Part shown: positions 1-6,202 of the stretch, piece by piece | Position numbering within the stretch: position 1 is the first letter of the stretch | How the letters are laid out: the number at the start of each line of letters is the position of its first letter | Position numbers and translations under genes: made by a program | The notes under the pieces: model-generated | The model's input: only the letters and a program-made list of their open reading frames with translations | The model's database searches: none | What the model was told of the DNA's origin: nothing | DNA from: Nanobdellota archaeon | GTDB taxonomy: Archaea > Nanobdellota > Nanobdellia > SCGC-AAA011-G17 > GW2011-AR17 | Assembly: GCA_030018575.1 (NCBI GenBank) | Contig: JASEIA010000047.1 | Span: 1 to 11,465, forward strand | DNA: 11,465 nt | Direction: 5' to 3'

Positions 1-119
1 AGAATCTTATCGTAAAGGTTAATGAGTTGATGAGCTCTACAACGCCCCCGGAGAAGGAGGCAAACAAAGCTAAATGCGTGAAATGTGAACTCCGAGAACA
101 ATGCGAAGCTTTAAAGTAG
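1..119 (+). CDS. 3' end of an unidentified protein with C-terminal Cys motif (partial)
   Basis: Only the last 38 codons are in the window (frame from base 3, stop TAG 117-119). The readable tail ends in the motif KCVKCELREQCEALK, a C-x2-C-x6-C arrangement preceded by a Pro/Glu/Lys-rich linker. Such a tail could bind a metal or be the terminal part of an Fe-S cluster site, as in Cas4/RecB-like PD-(D/E)xK nucleases, whose C-termini have a similar look. The catalytic part is outside the window, so that identity is only a guess. The same 3' end is repeated at 199-243 with mostly silent changes. Confidence 0.55.
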   Translation, partial: NLIVKVNELMSSTTPPEKEANKAKCVKCELREQCEALK

Positions 120-147
120 AAGTGCAAAAAGACAAGTAAGTATTTCT

Positions 148-198
148 GGGAGCTAAGCGAAGCGCACGCTCCCTGCTAAGGGGGACGGGCTGCGTCCC
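148..198. repeat. Two adjacent GC-rich hairpins between duplicated gene ends
   Basis: Two inverted repeats are visible. GGGAGC (148-153) pairs with GCTCCC (168-173) around a 14-base loop, and GGGACG (182-187) pairs with CGTCCC (193-198) around a 5-base loop. They lie between the two copies of the Cys-motif gene end and are more GC-rich than their surroundings. The second hairpin matches 17 of 20 bases at 489-508, inside the next gene, which suggests a dispersed small repeat. They could also act as a 3' processing or termination structure for the upstream gene. No U-tract follows, so a simple terminator is not obvious. Confidence 0.5.
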
Positions 199-243
199 TG
201 CGTGAAGTGTGAATTAAGGGAACAGTGCGATGCTTTGAAGTAA
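157..243 (+). pseudogene. Second, diverged copy of the upstream gene's 3' end (fragment)
   Basis: The frame is open from 157 (after a TAA at 154-156) to TAA 241-243. From 199 it encodes CVKCELREQCDALK, identical to the end of the partial gene at 75-119 except for Glu to Asp. Over 45 bases I count 9 differences and, apart from that one, they are silent. Random decay of a dead duplicate would not keep the protein sequence like this. The fragment probably derives from a related functional allele. There is no start codon or body, so it is a remnant. Upstream of 199 the frame runs through the hairpins and looks non-coding. Confidence 0.55.
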
Positions 244-245
244 AG

Positions 246-288
246 TATATAAAGCAGATAATTCTATTAAATATAATCAATGGAGGTG
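246..288 (+). promoter_or_regulatory. TATA-like box and Shine-Dalgarno site for the 293 gene
   Basis: TATATAAA at 246-253 lies 40-47 bases before the ATG at 293, giving an expected short leader. A strong Shine-Dalgarno GGAGGTG (282-288) sits 4 bases from the ATG. This supports 293 as the translation start even though the protein's membrane segment lies well inside it. The box follows immediately after the stop of the duplicated gene-end fragment. Confidence 0.6.
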
Positions 289-292
289 CTTT

Positions 293-1480
293 ATGGGAAT
301 ATTTGATTTGTTTAAAAGGAAGGAAATGCAGCAACTTAGCAGGGCAGAAGCCAAGGCAAGGGCAGAAGAAAGAGCAAGGGAAGAAAAGGAAAAAAGAGCC
401 CGCATTGCAAGGGAAGAGATGTTGATAAGAGAAAGGCGGGCTGTCCGCGGAAAAAAGAAAGGTTCCTCAGGCACTAACGGAGTCCGAAGGATGGGTTGCG
501 TCCATGCGACATGGAAAGTGGAAAAAACAACAGCAATTTTGATTTTAGTACTGCTTATTCCTGTTGTGTCTGCACAGGATGAAGAGCAACAGGCTGGTAT
601 AACGCCGGACAGCATATTCTATAAGCTGGATGTATTTTTTGACAATCTAAAAGCAGCCCTGATACCAAGCACAGTTGGCAGAGCAACAGCCAGATTAGAA
701 ATAATGGGGGAAAGAGCGGCTGAGATGGATGAAATGGCTGAAAAGAACAAAGCAGCAGAAGCGAAAAAAGCAAAATTAGAACTTCAGCATCAAATACAAA
801 AATTTGAAGGTTCAGTAGAAAAGATAAAAAAGAAAGATGCTCCTGAATTAAAAAAGCAAATTGAGGCTCATGCTGAAAAATTAGAAATGTGGAAGCAGAG
901 ATTGAGTAATTATGATATCCCGGATTATGCTGATGCAATGGCTGAGGCAATTGTATTGCTGGAAACAACAGAAAATGTGATTGTAACTATTCCGGAAGAT
1001 TTGGACCCTGATGCAACATTTATACTTAGTTCAATGTGTAAAGAAGCAGGAGCAACAACAACAGACGAATGCAAGGAAATGATTTCAAGTGGATTCTTAA
1101 CCGCCCAAATTAGGGCATATGGTCATGGGGAAAGGCCGCCAGACCCTCACAATTGTTCCGGCTTTTGGGCTAGCCGCAAGACAAAATGGTGCTGCAAAGA
1201 TTCTGACGGAAGCTATTCGCAAGAGTGGATTGAAATGAGAGAGAGTGAAGGTATGAAAGGAATATTAAACTATTATTACAGGAAAGGAACAGTGGAATAT
1301 AAAATTATAAATCTTCAAACTGAAGAGATTGAGCAAGGAATAGAGACAGATTCCTGTGATGGAAACACATTAACAGAGTGGTTCTGTCCAAGAGTAATGA
1401 ATATGATAACCCGTAATGAAAGGTACTCTGAGGAGCATGATTGCCCACTAGGTTGTGAGGATGGCGCGTGCAGGCCTTAA
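293..1480 (+). CDS. Membrane-anchored or secreted DUF5667-like protein with cysteine-rich C-terminus
   Basis: A 395-residue protein. Residues 1-66 are a very charged helix (Lys/Arg/Glu rich, KARAEERAREEKEKRAR-type repeats). Residues about 78-92 form a hydrophobic segment ending VVSAQ, which looks like a signal peptide or anchor. Residues about 100-210 (GITPDSIFYKLDVFFDNLK, then a long coiled-coil) resemble DUF5667, a helical domain common in archaeal and bacterial exported proteins. The C-terminal part holds many cysteines and ends HDCPLGCEDGACRP, a motif common in surface proteins of DPANN archaea and probably disulfide-bonded. The start at 293 has an excellent Shine-Dalgarno. However, the internal signal-like segment, with possible starts at ATG 491 or GTG 518, suggests either a type II membrane protein or a fusion of a small cytosolic ORF with an exported gene. 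Function unknown. Confidence 0.75.
   Translation: MGIFDLFKRKEMQQLSRAEAKARAEERAREEKEKRARIAREEMLIRERRAVRGKKKGSSGTNGVRRMGCVHATWKVEKTTAILILVLLIPVVSAQDEEQQAGITPDSIFYKLDVFFDNLKAALIPSTVGRATARLEIMGERAAEMDEMAEKNKAAEAKKAKLELQHQIQKFEGSVEKIKKKDAPELKKQIEAHAEKLEMWKQRLSNYDIPDYADAMAEAIVLLETTENVIVTIPEDLDPDATFILSSMCKEAGATTTDECKEMISSGFLTAQIRAYGHGERPPDPHNCSGFWASRKTKWCCKDSDGSYSQEWIEMRESEGMKGILNYYYRKGTVEYKIINLQTEEIEQGIETDSCDGNTLTEWFCPRVMNMITRNERYSEEHDCPLGCEDGACRP
489..508. repeat. Second copy of the hairpin element, inside the coding region
   Basis: Bases 489-508 match 183-202 at 17 of 20 positions. GGATG (489-493) can pair with CGTCC (499-503), with one G-U pair replacing G-C. The copy sits exactly where the charged N-terminal segment of the 293-1480 protein gives way to the hydrophobic segment. 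Too short to be sure it is not chance. Confidence 0.3.
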
Positions 1481-1629
1481 GAAGAGTGAAGTGGTAATTA
1501 AAGGAACAACCATGCATATGCAAAACATTTAAATCAGAAGAAGAAGTACAAGGAGCTGTTGTAGGCGTAAGCGAAGATATATCTGATATATCAGACACGC
1601 TTGAGGAAATTGAAGGTGATTTAACCTAG
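1461..1629 (+). pseudogene. Small ORF with one frameshift, function unknown
   Basis: ATG 1461 overlaps the end of the previous gene by 20 bases and opens MARAGLKKSEVVIKGTTMHM before stopping at TAA 1530-1532. If the single base at 1521 is skipped, the frame continues with KTFKSEEEVQGAVVGVSEDI and on to TAG 1627-1629, a coding-looking acidic tail (about 55 residues in all). The overlap start is typical of operons. I do not recognise the family. It could be a broken gene, a sequencing indel or two chance ORFs. Its stop overlaps the stop of the convergent rel gene by two bases. Confidence 0.35.
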
Positions 1630-3551
1630 CGTTCTATCTCCCCTATGTACACCTTCTTCACGTCCCTTATCCTTTTTATTCTTCTCACCACATCCTGCAA
1701 ATGCTGCAGCCCCTTGGATTCCATGGTGAAGCTGCATTCAACCAAATCATTGTGAATCGGCTTTGCGCCTGCTGATTTTATCTGGGTCTGTATTGAAACA
1801 AGAGAGTTTAGGATTTCAGCAAAAAGCCCTGTCCTGTTATGAGCTTCCACTTTTACCTCGACAATTGCGCCGCTGACATCAATCCACGATGCCTTCTTCC
1901 TTGCCTTTCTTGACTTTGCATATTTTTTCAGGTTGTGGCAGCCTGCCTTGTGCACCATTGTCCTTCCTGTTTTTGTGACTATTGCCTCAATCGGGTCCCC
2001 CGGCAGGGGGCAGCAGCATTTTGCTATCTTAAGCTTTGGCATGCAGACGCCTTCAATGCTTATTATGCATTCCTCAAGCTCCCTCTTTTGCTCAATAATC
2101 TGCGCAGGCGCTTTTGCAGGTATGCCGCCTGTCTCTTTGACCTTTTGCCTTATCTTTGTCTTTGCCTTTGATGTTACAACAAACTTAAGCCATTCCCTTG
2201 ACGGTTTCTGCGCATTTGAAGTAAGTATTTCAACCTGGTCGCCATTCTTGAGCTCTGTCCTTAAAGGGACAAACTTCCCGTTAACTTTTCCGCCGACGCA
2301 CTTGTCGCCGACACTTGAATGCACAGCATATGCAAAGTCAACAATGCAGGAGCCTTTTGGGAGAGATATTACATCCCCTTTTGGGGTGAAGGCATAAAGC
2401 TCATCCTCAAAAATGTCAACATGCAGCATTTCCATGAACTCCCTGGAGTCCCTCATCCCTTTCTGCCACTGCAGGATTTGCTTGAGCCAGTCCAGCTTGC
2501 TGTCAAACTTCATGTCTCCCTGCACTCCCTTGTATTTCCAGTGTGCCGCAATGCCTCCTTCCGCTATCTTGTCCATTTCCTCTGTCCTTACCTGTATTTC
2601 AACAGGCTGCCCCTCTATCATCACGGCAGTGTGCAGCGATTGGTACATATTTGGCTTTGGCATCGCGATGTAATCATCAAACTCTTCAGGAATAGGCTTC
2701 CACAGGTTATGGACAACGCCTATCACTTCATAGCACTGCTTGACTGCCTTTACAATAATCCTAAATGCTATCTGGTCGTAGATATTTTCAAAGCAGCAGC
2801 CCTTTCTCTGCATTTTCTTGTAAATGCTGTAAATGTGCTTCGGCCTGCCAATTGCGCTTGCGTATTCAACCTTGTTTTTATCAAACTCCTTGACGAGAAG
2901 TGATTTTATCCTTTCAATTTCCTTCTCCCTCTGCTGCATGCTCTTGTTCAGCCTCTCCTTAATGTCCCTGAAAACCATGGGCTCAATCTGCTCAAACGCC
3001 CTGTCTTCCAGCTCTGTCTTTATGCTGTGAAGGCCGAGCTTGTACGCTATGGGCGCGTAAACATCCATCGCCTCCTTTGCAAGCCTCTTCCTTTTCTCTT
3101 CCCTTAATGAGGAAAGGGTGCGCATGTTATGCAACTTGTCTGCAAGCTTCACAAAAATCACCCTTATGTCCCTTGCGCTTGCCATTATGACCTTTCTTAT
3201 GTTCTCGGCGCTTCTCTCCTCGCTGTCAGGAATCTGTATGTTTGATATCTTCGTAAGCCCCTCCACAATGGATGAAATTTCTTCCCCGAACTGCTTCTTT
3301 ATTTCCGTTATCGGCACTTTTGTGTCTTCCACAATGTCATGAAGAAGAGCAGCTGCTATTGATGATTCATCAAAATTAAGCTCTGCAAGAATGTAAGCAA
3401 CATGCAGGGGGTGCTGTATGTAAGGCTCCCCTGACTCCCTAAGCTGCCCGGCGTGGTGCTTCTCTGCAAACTCGTAGGCTTTTTTTATTAATTCAATGTT
3501 TGCCTTTTGGTTGTTTTTCTTCACTAAATCAAGGATTACTGATATTTGCAT
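1626..3551 (-). CDS. rel: Bifunctional-type (p)ppGpp synthetase/hydrolase (RelA/SpoT homologue)
   Basis: Makes (p)ppGpp from ATP and GDP/GTP and can hydrolyse it, the stringent-response alarmone. At 641 residues it is shorter than the usual 700-750 but has all domains. The HD hydrolase domain is intact: RESGEPYIQHP with R38 and H47, HDIVEDT with H71 D72 E75 D76, and LADKLHNMRT with D138 and N142. The synthetase domain has GRPKHIYSIYKKM at 235-247, YDQIAFRIIV at 258-267, YQSLHT at 303-308 and EIQVRT at 318-323. A TGS domain spans about 378-442. A Cys cluster (KCCCPLPGD from 511, with GC-H near 538-539) resembles the conserved-cysteine/zinc-finger domain, and an ACT domain occupies about 562-640. 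The acidic stretch before DYIA is EFDD (290-293), the form typical of synthesis-only RelA rather than the RxKD of bifunctional enzymes. Codon 302 is Met where Gly is usual. Leaderless promoter upstream. RSH proteins are uncommon in archaea. Confidence 0.93.
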   Translation of the reverse strand: MQISVILDLVKKNNQKANIELIKKAYEFAEKHHAGQLRESGEPYIQHPLHVAYILAELNFDESSIAAALLHDIVEDTKVPITEIKKQFGEEISSIVEGLTKISNIQIPDSEERSAENIRKVIMASARDIRVIFVKLADKLHNMRTLSSLREEKRKRLAKEAMDVYAPIAYKLGLHSIKTELEDRAFEQIEPMVFRDIKERLNKSMQQREKEIERIKSLLVKEFDKNKVEYASAIGRPKHIYSIYKKMQRKGCCFENIYDQIAFRIIVKAVKQCYEVIGVVHNLWKPIPEEFDDYIAMPKPNMYQSLHTAVMIEGQPVEIQVRTEEMDKIAEGGIAAHWKYKGVQGDMKFDSKLDWLKQILQWQKGMRDSREFMEMLHVDIFEDELYAFTPKGDVISLPKGSCIVDFAYAVHSSVGDKCVGGKVNGKFVPLRTELKNGDQVEILTSNAQKPSREWLKFVVTSKAKTKIRQKVKETGGIPAKAPAQIIEQKRELEECIISIEGVCMPKLKIAKCCCPLPGDPIEAIVTKTGRTMVHKAGCHNLKKYAKSRKARKKASWIDVSGAIVEVKVEAHNRTGLFAEILNSLVSIQTQIKSAGAKPIHNDLVECSFTMESKGLQHLQDVVRRIKRIRDVKKVYIGEIER

Positions 3552-3573
3552 GGGGTGTATAATGCATTGCGGA

Positions 3574-3602
3574 TTTAAATATGTTCTTAGTAAGCTTTAT
3601 AT
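3574..3602. promoter_or_regulatory. Divergent TATA boxes for rel (-) and the E1-like gene (+)
   Basis: The 75-base gap between the divergent starts holds two TATA-like boxes. TATTTAAA on the - strand (3574-3581) is 23-30 bases from the rel ATG at 3551. CTTTATAT on the + strand (3595-3602) is 25-32 bases from the ATG at 3627. Neither gene has a Shine-Dalgarno site, so both mRNAs are expected to be leaderless. The symmetric TTTAAA core could also serve both directions. Confidence 0.6.
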
Positions 3603-3626
3603 CCCTTATCATACTCATTTCTATCC

Positions 3627-4574
3627 ATGAGATACTCGCGGCAAACCATTCTTAAGGAAATAGGAGAGGAGAACCAGAAGAAGCTGCTTGCTTCCAAGGT
3701 TGTGATAGTCGGATTAGGCGCCACAGGAAGCTCTTCTGCTGAAATGCTTTGCCGCGCAGGCGTAGGAACTCTTATTCTTATTGACAGGGATGTTGTTGAG
3801 CTTAGTAATCTGCAGAGGCAGTCGCTATTTTCAGAAGAGGACATCGGAAAGCCCAAGGCAGTTGCCGCGCGCGATGCAATACACTCAATTAACAGCGAGA
3901 CAAAGGCAGACGCTTACCCTATTGACCTTGACCATGAAAATGTTTCAATTCTTGAAGCTGACTTGATTCTTGACTGCACTGACAATTTGTTTACAAGGTT
4001 CTTGATTAACGACTATTGCAAGCGGAATAAAAAGCCGTGGATATACTCTGCTGTTGTAGGCACAAAAGGAATGACAATGAATTTCCTGCCTTCTAATAAG
4101 GTTTGCTTTAATTGTATCTTTAAGATGGTTGAAGGATTGGACACATGCTCAACAATGGGGATATTGAACACAGCTCCGTCTGCAATAAGCTCGTTCCAGG
4201 CTACAGAGGCAATTAAGATACTTACAGGGCAGAAGCCTTCAAAAGACTTGATTCATATTGACCTCTGGAAACAAACATTTGAAAAAATTAAGGTAAAAGC
4301 TGATAAGAAATGCACTGTTTGCAAGGGCTCATACGAGTATCTTGACGGAAAGAAGCAGGAAATCATCAAGTTCTGCGGCTCAGGCACTTATCAGATTAAG
4401 GGAAAGTTTGATTACGAGGAATTAAAGAGAAAGTTAAGCAAAGTGGGAAAGATTCAGGACGCGGGAGTCTGCTTCAGGTTCAGCGCAATGACAATATTTC
4501 CTGACAGGGTTATAATAAAAGCCCAGACAGAAGAGGAAGCCAGGACAATGTATTCCCAGGTTGTGGGGAATTAG
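3627..4574 (+). CDS. ThiF/MoeB/HesA-family E1-like adenylyltransferase
   Basis: Adenylates the C-terminal Gly-Gly of a ubiquitin-like sulfur-carrier protein (MoaD, ThiS or SAMP type) for thiolation or conjugation in the cytosol. In its 315 residues I see the Rossmann ATP loop VGLGATG (G29, G31, G34), D53, NLQRQ with R64, GKPKA with K77, and DCTDN with D119, all matching MoeB active-site positions. A zinc site is formed by C160-x2-C163 and C229-x2-C232, and C174 is a candidate catalytic cysteine. Residues about 246-315 form an extra small domain ending FPDRVIIKAQTEEEARTMYS, of a kind seen at the C-terminus of some archaeal and bacterial ThiF-like proteins. No carrier-protein gene is in the window, so the pathway (molybdopterin, thiamine, tRNA thiolation, sampylation) is open. 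The last 94 bases recur twice downstream. Confidence 0.88.
   Translation: MRYSRQTILKEIGEENQKKLLASKVVIVGLGATGSSSAEMLCRAGVGTLILIDRDVVELSNLQRQSLFSEEDIGKPKAVAARDAIHSINSETKADAYPIDLDHENVSILEADLILDCTDNLFTRFLINDYCKRNKKPWIYSAVVGTKGMTMNFLPSNKVCFNCIFKMVEGLDTCSTMGILNTAPSAISSFQATEAIKILTGQKPSKDLIHIDLWKQTFEKIKVKADKKCTVCKGSYEYLDGKKQEIIKFCGSGTYQIKGKFDYEELKRKLSKVGKIQDAGVCFRFSAMTIFPDRVIIKAQTEEEARTMYSQVVGN
4481..4574 (+). repeat. Copy 1 of the E1-gene 3'-end repeat (functional copy)
   Basis: This is the real end of the E1-like gene, beginning CAGCGCAATGACAATATTTC and ending at its TAG. It recurs at 5936-6029 (same 94-base length, 81 matches by my count) and, as a damaged copy, at 7523-7614. Homology with copy 3 also extends 10 bases upstream and past the stop: AATTAGCGCTT at 4569-4579 and again at 7671-7681. 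Confidence 0.9.
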
Positions 4575-4580
4575 CGCTTA

Positions 4581-4648
4581 AAAGTCATATATTAGTAATA
4601 TCTAACTTTATTGGAAAGTCATATATTAGTAATAGAAAGCTTTTTAAA
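4581..4648 (+). promoter_or_regulatory. Tandem 20-bp operator-like repeats and TATA box of ATPase 1
   Basis: AAAGTCATATATTAGTAATA occurs identically at 4581-4600 and 4615-4634 (period 34 bases, about three helix turns). Each contains a near-perfect palindrome centred on ATATTAGTAAT. A TATA-like TTTTTAAA (4641-4648) follows, 22-29 bases before the ATG at 4670, with no Shine-Dalgarno. The geometry suits two regulator dimers bound on one face just upstream of the transcription-factor-B/TATA region. Confidence 0.5.
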
Positions 4649-4669
4649 GGAGCGCGGCAATATATTATC

Positions 4670-5935
4670 ATGGATTTCAAGCCAATAATACAAGAGCAAA
4701 GAAAAGAGCTTGAAGATATATTCAGGCAGGAGACAATAATAGGCCGAGAGGGGCTCGCCACGGCAAAAAGCTATCTCCGTCATCCAAATATTCTCGCAGT
4801 TCTTGGAATAAGGCGCAGCGGCAAGTCCATATTTTCATACCTTCTTGCAAAAGGCGGGAACTATGGCTATATTAATTTTGATGATGAGCGCCTTGGCGCT
4901 GTAAAAACAGATGATTTAAACAGCATTCTGGAAGCGTTTTACGGGCTTTATGGTGACGTTGAATATGTAGTGCTTGATGAAGTGCAGAATGTCCATGGGT
5001 GGGAGCTATTTACAAATCGCCTGAGAAGAACTAAAAAAGTCATACTAACAGGAAGCAACTCGCAGCTCCTTTCCGGGGAGTTGGCGACGCGCCTGACAGG
5101 CAGGTATATTGATTTTGTGCTTCTGCCATTCTCTTTTAGGGAGTATACGGAGCTCAAGCAGGTTGAGGTAAAAGAAAGTTATACAACACAAGAAAAATCT
5201 GAAATAATAAAGCATGCCTTAGCTTATATTGAATCTGGGGGGTTTCCTGAAGTAGATAAATTTGGCAGGCAGATGCTGTTGAGAATCTATGAAGATATAA
5301 TAACGAAAGACATAATAATGCGCTATAAAATCAGGAAAATTGAAGAATTTAAGCAGTTTGCAAGATATCTTGTTTCAAATTCAGGAAAAGAGATAACTTA
5401 TTCCAAATTAGCTGAAATTTTCAAGCTTAAGCACCCTTTGACTGCCTCAAAGTGGGTTTCTTACATCGAAAACTCATTTTTGCTTTTTAGGCTGGAAAGG
5501 TTCAGCTTTAAGCTTAAACAGCAGTTTATAGCTCCAAAAAAGGTTTATTGCATTGATACAGGCATCATAAACACAATCGGCTTTAAATTTTCAGAAGACA
5601 AAGGCAGGCTTATGGAAAACAAAATTGCCGTTGAGCTGCGGAGAAAGGCTTGCGGCAAAGGCATTGAGATATATTACTGGAAAGACCACCAGCAAAATGA
5701 AGTGGATTTCGTTGTTAAGCAGGGAAAAAAAATAATGCAGCTTATACAGGCAACAAATGCAAATGAGCGCATGGATATTAATGAAAGGGAATTAAAATCC
5801 CTTGTAAATGCAGGCAGGGAGCTTAAGTGCAGCCGCCTTTCCATAATAACGTGGGATTACAGCGGCACGCTCACGTATGCGAAAAGAAAAATAGAGCTTA
5901 TTCCTCTCTGGAAATGGCTTTTAGCGGAAAAGTAG
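4670..5935 (+). CDS. AAA ATPase with DUF4143 C-terminal domain (ATPase 1)
   Basis: 421 residues. The N-terminal AAA_14 domain has Walker A GIRRSGKS (46-53), Walker B YVVLDE (99-104), a sensor-1-like LTGSNSQLL near 126-134 and the family's TGRYIDFVLLPFSFREY stretch (143-159). The middle holds helices and a winged-helix-like region (about 205-275). The C-terminal DUF4143 part has a restriction-endonuclease-like core (ENKIAVELRR, then NEVDFVV with D346), but the usual E/Q-x-K strand reads QLIQ, so nuclease activity is doubtful. Family members are multi-copy in many archaeal and bacterial genomes and their role is unsettled. The gene lies entirely between copies 1 and 2 of the E1-gene 3' end, and copy 2 begins on the base right after its TAG. 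Start chosen from the leaderless TATA distance. Confidence 0.88.
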   Translation: MDFKPIIQEQRKELEDIFRQETIIGREGLATAKSYLRHPNILAVLGIRRSGKSIFSYLLAKGGNYGYINFDDERLGAVKTDDLNSILEAFYGLYGDVEYVVLDEVQNVHGWELFTNRLRRTKKVILTGSNSQLLSGELATRLTGRYIDFVLLPFSFREYTELKQVEVKESYTTQEKSEIIKHALAYIESGGFPEVDKFGRQMLLRIYEDIITKDIIMRYKIRKIEEFKQFARYLVSNSGKEITYSKLAEIFKLKHPLTASKWVSYIENSFLLFRLERFSFKLKQQFIAPKKVYCIDTGIINTIGFKFSEDKGRLMENKIAVELRRKACGKGIEIYYWKDHQQNEVDFVVKQGKKIMQLIQATNANERMDINERELKSLVNAGRELKCSRLSIITWDYSGTLTYAKRKIELIPLWKWLLAEK

Positions 5936-6029
5936 CAGCGCAATGACAATATTTCCTGACAGGGTTATTATCAAGGCGCAGACAGAAGAAGAGGCAAAGA
6001 CGTTGTATTCGCAGGTTGTGGGGAATTGA
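5936..6029 (+). pseudogene. Copy 2 of the E1-gene 3' end, codon-diverged, in frame to a stop
   Basis: Ninety-four bases encoding AMTIFPDRVIIKAQTEEEAK and the rest of the E1 C-terminus to TGA 6027-6029. Against copy 1 I count 13 base differences. Only two change an amino acid (Arg to Lys, Met to Leu), and the stop is TGA instead of TAG. The mostly silent divergence shows this piece evolved as the end of a working gene, not as a decaying duplicate. It has no start or body here. The flank downstream differs from those of copies 1 and 3. Confidence 0.8.
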
Positions 6030-6036
6030 AGGTAAG

Positions 6037-6077
6037 GATAACTGCACCTATTCTGTGCAATATCTTGCGCAGTTATC
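6037..6077. other. Nested inverted repeat in the gap after copy 2
   Basis: GATAACTGC (6037-6045) pairs perfectly with GCAGTTATC (6069-6077). Inside, TGCAC (6043-6047) can instead pair with GTGCA (6055-6059). The two hairpins share bases and exclude each other in part. It follows the E1-end copy, so it may be a 3' processing or termination structure carried along with that copy, or a recombination site. The rest of 6030-6202 holds only the repeat at 6126-6174 and no ORF I would support. Confidence 0.4.
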
Positions 6078-6125
6078 TATATTGCCCCTAATATTGTCTC
6101 GGCAAAACGCAACAAAAAGGCTCGC

Positions 6126-6174
6126 ATGGAAACAAATATCACATTTATTCGTTTCCAAAGAAAACAAATAATTA
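6126..6174. repeat. Left 49-bp direct repeat flanking ATPase 2
   Basis: Matches 7459-7507 in the same orientation at 42 of 49 positions, with the last 27 bases (6148-6174 versus 7481-7507) identical. Each copy contains an inverted pair GGAAAC ... GTTTCC with the same 23-base spacing. In this copy the arms extend to GGAAACAAATA / TATTCGTTTCC with one mismatch. It lies 28 bases beyond the 3' end of ATPase 2. Confidence 0.8.
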
Positions 6175-6202
6175 CCTGCCTTTGAGCCAAGCAAATCAGG
6201 GT

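Noticed and set aside
225..425. A 66-codon + strand ORF overlapping the start of the 293 gene
   Set aside because: Different frame from a gene with a good Shine-Dalgarno; composition is a shifted reading of the charged helix.
555..968. A 137-codon - strand ORF opposite the DUF5667-like gene
   Set aside because: Leu/Phe/Gln-rich antisense of a Lys/Glu/Ala-rich coiled coil; no start signal.
1933..3342. Several + strand ORFs of 65-194 codons opposite the rel gene
   Set aside because: They lie antisense to a clearly recognisable Rel protein and have Cys/Leu/Phe-rich compositions typical of reverse-frame reading.
4581..4634. CRISPR-like repeat
   Set aside because: Only two 20-bp units with a 14-bp spacer directly upstream of a promoter; no array and no cas gene.
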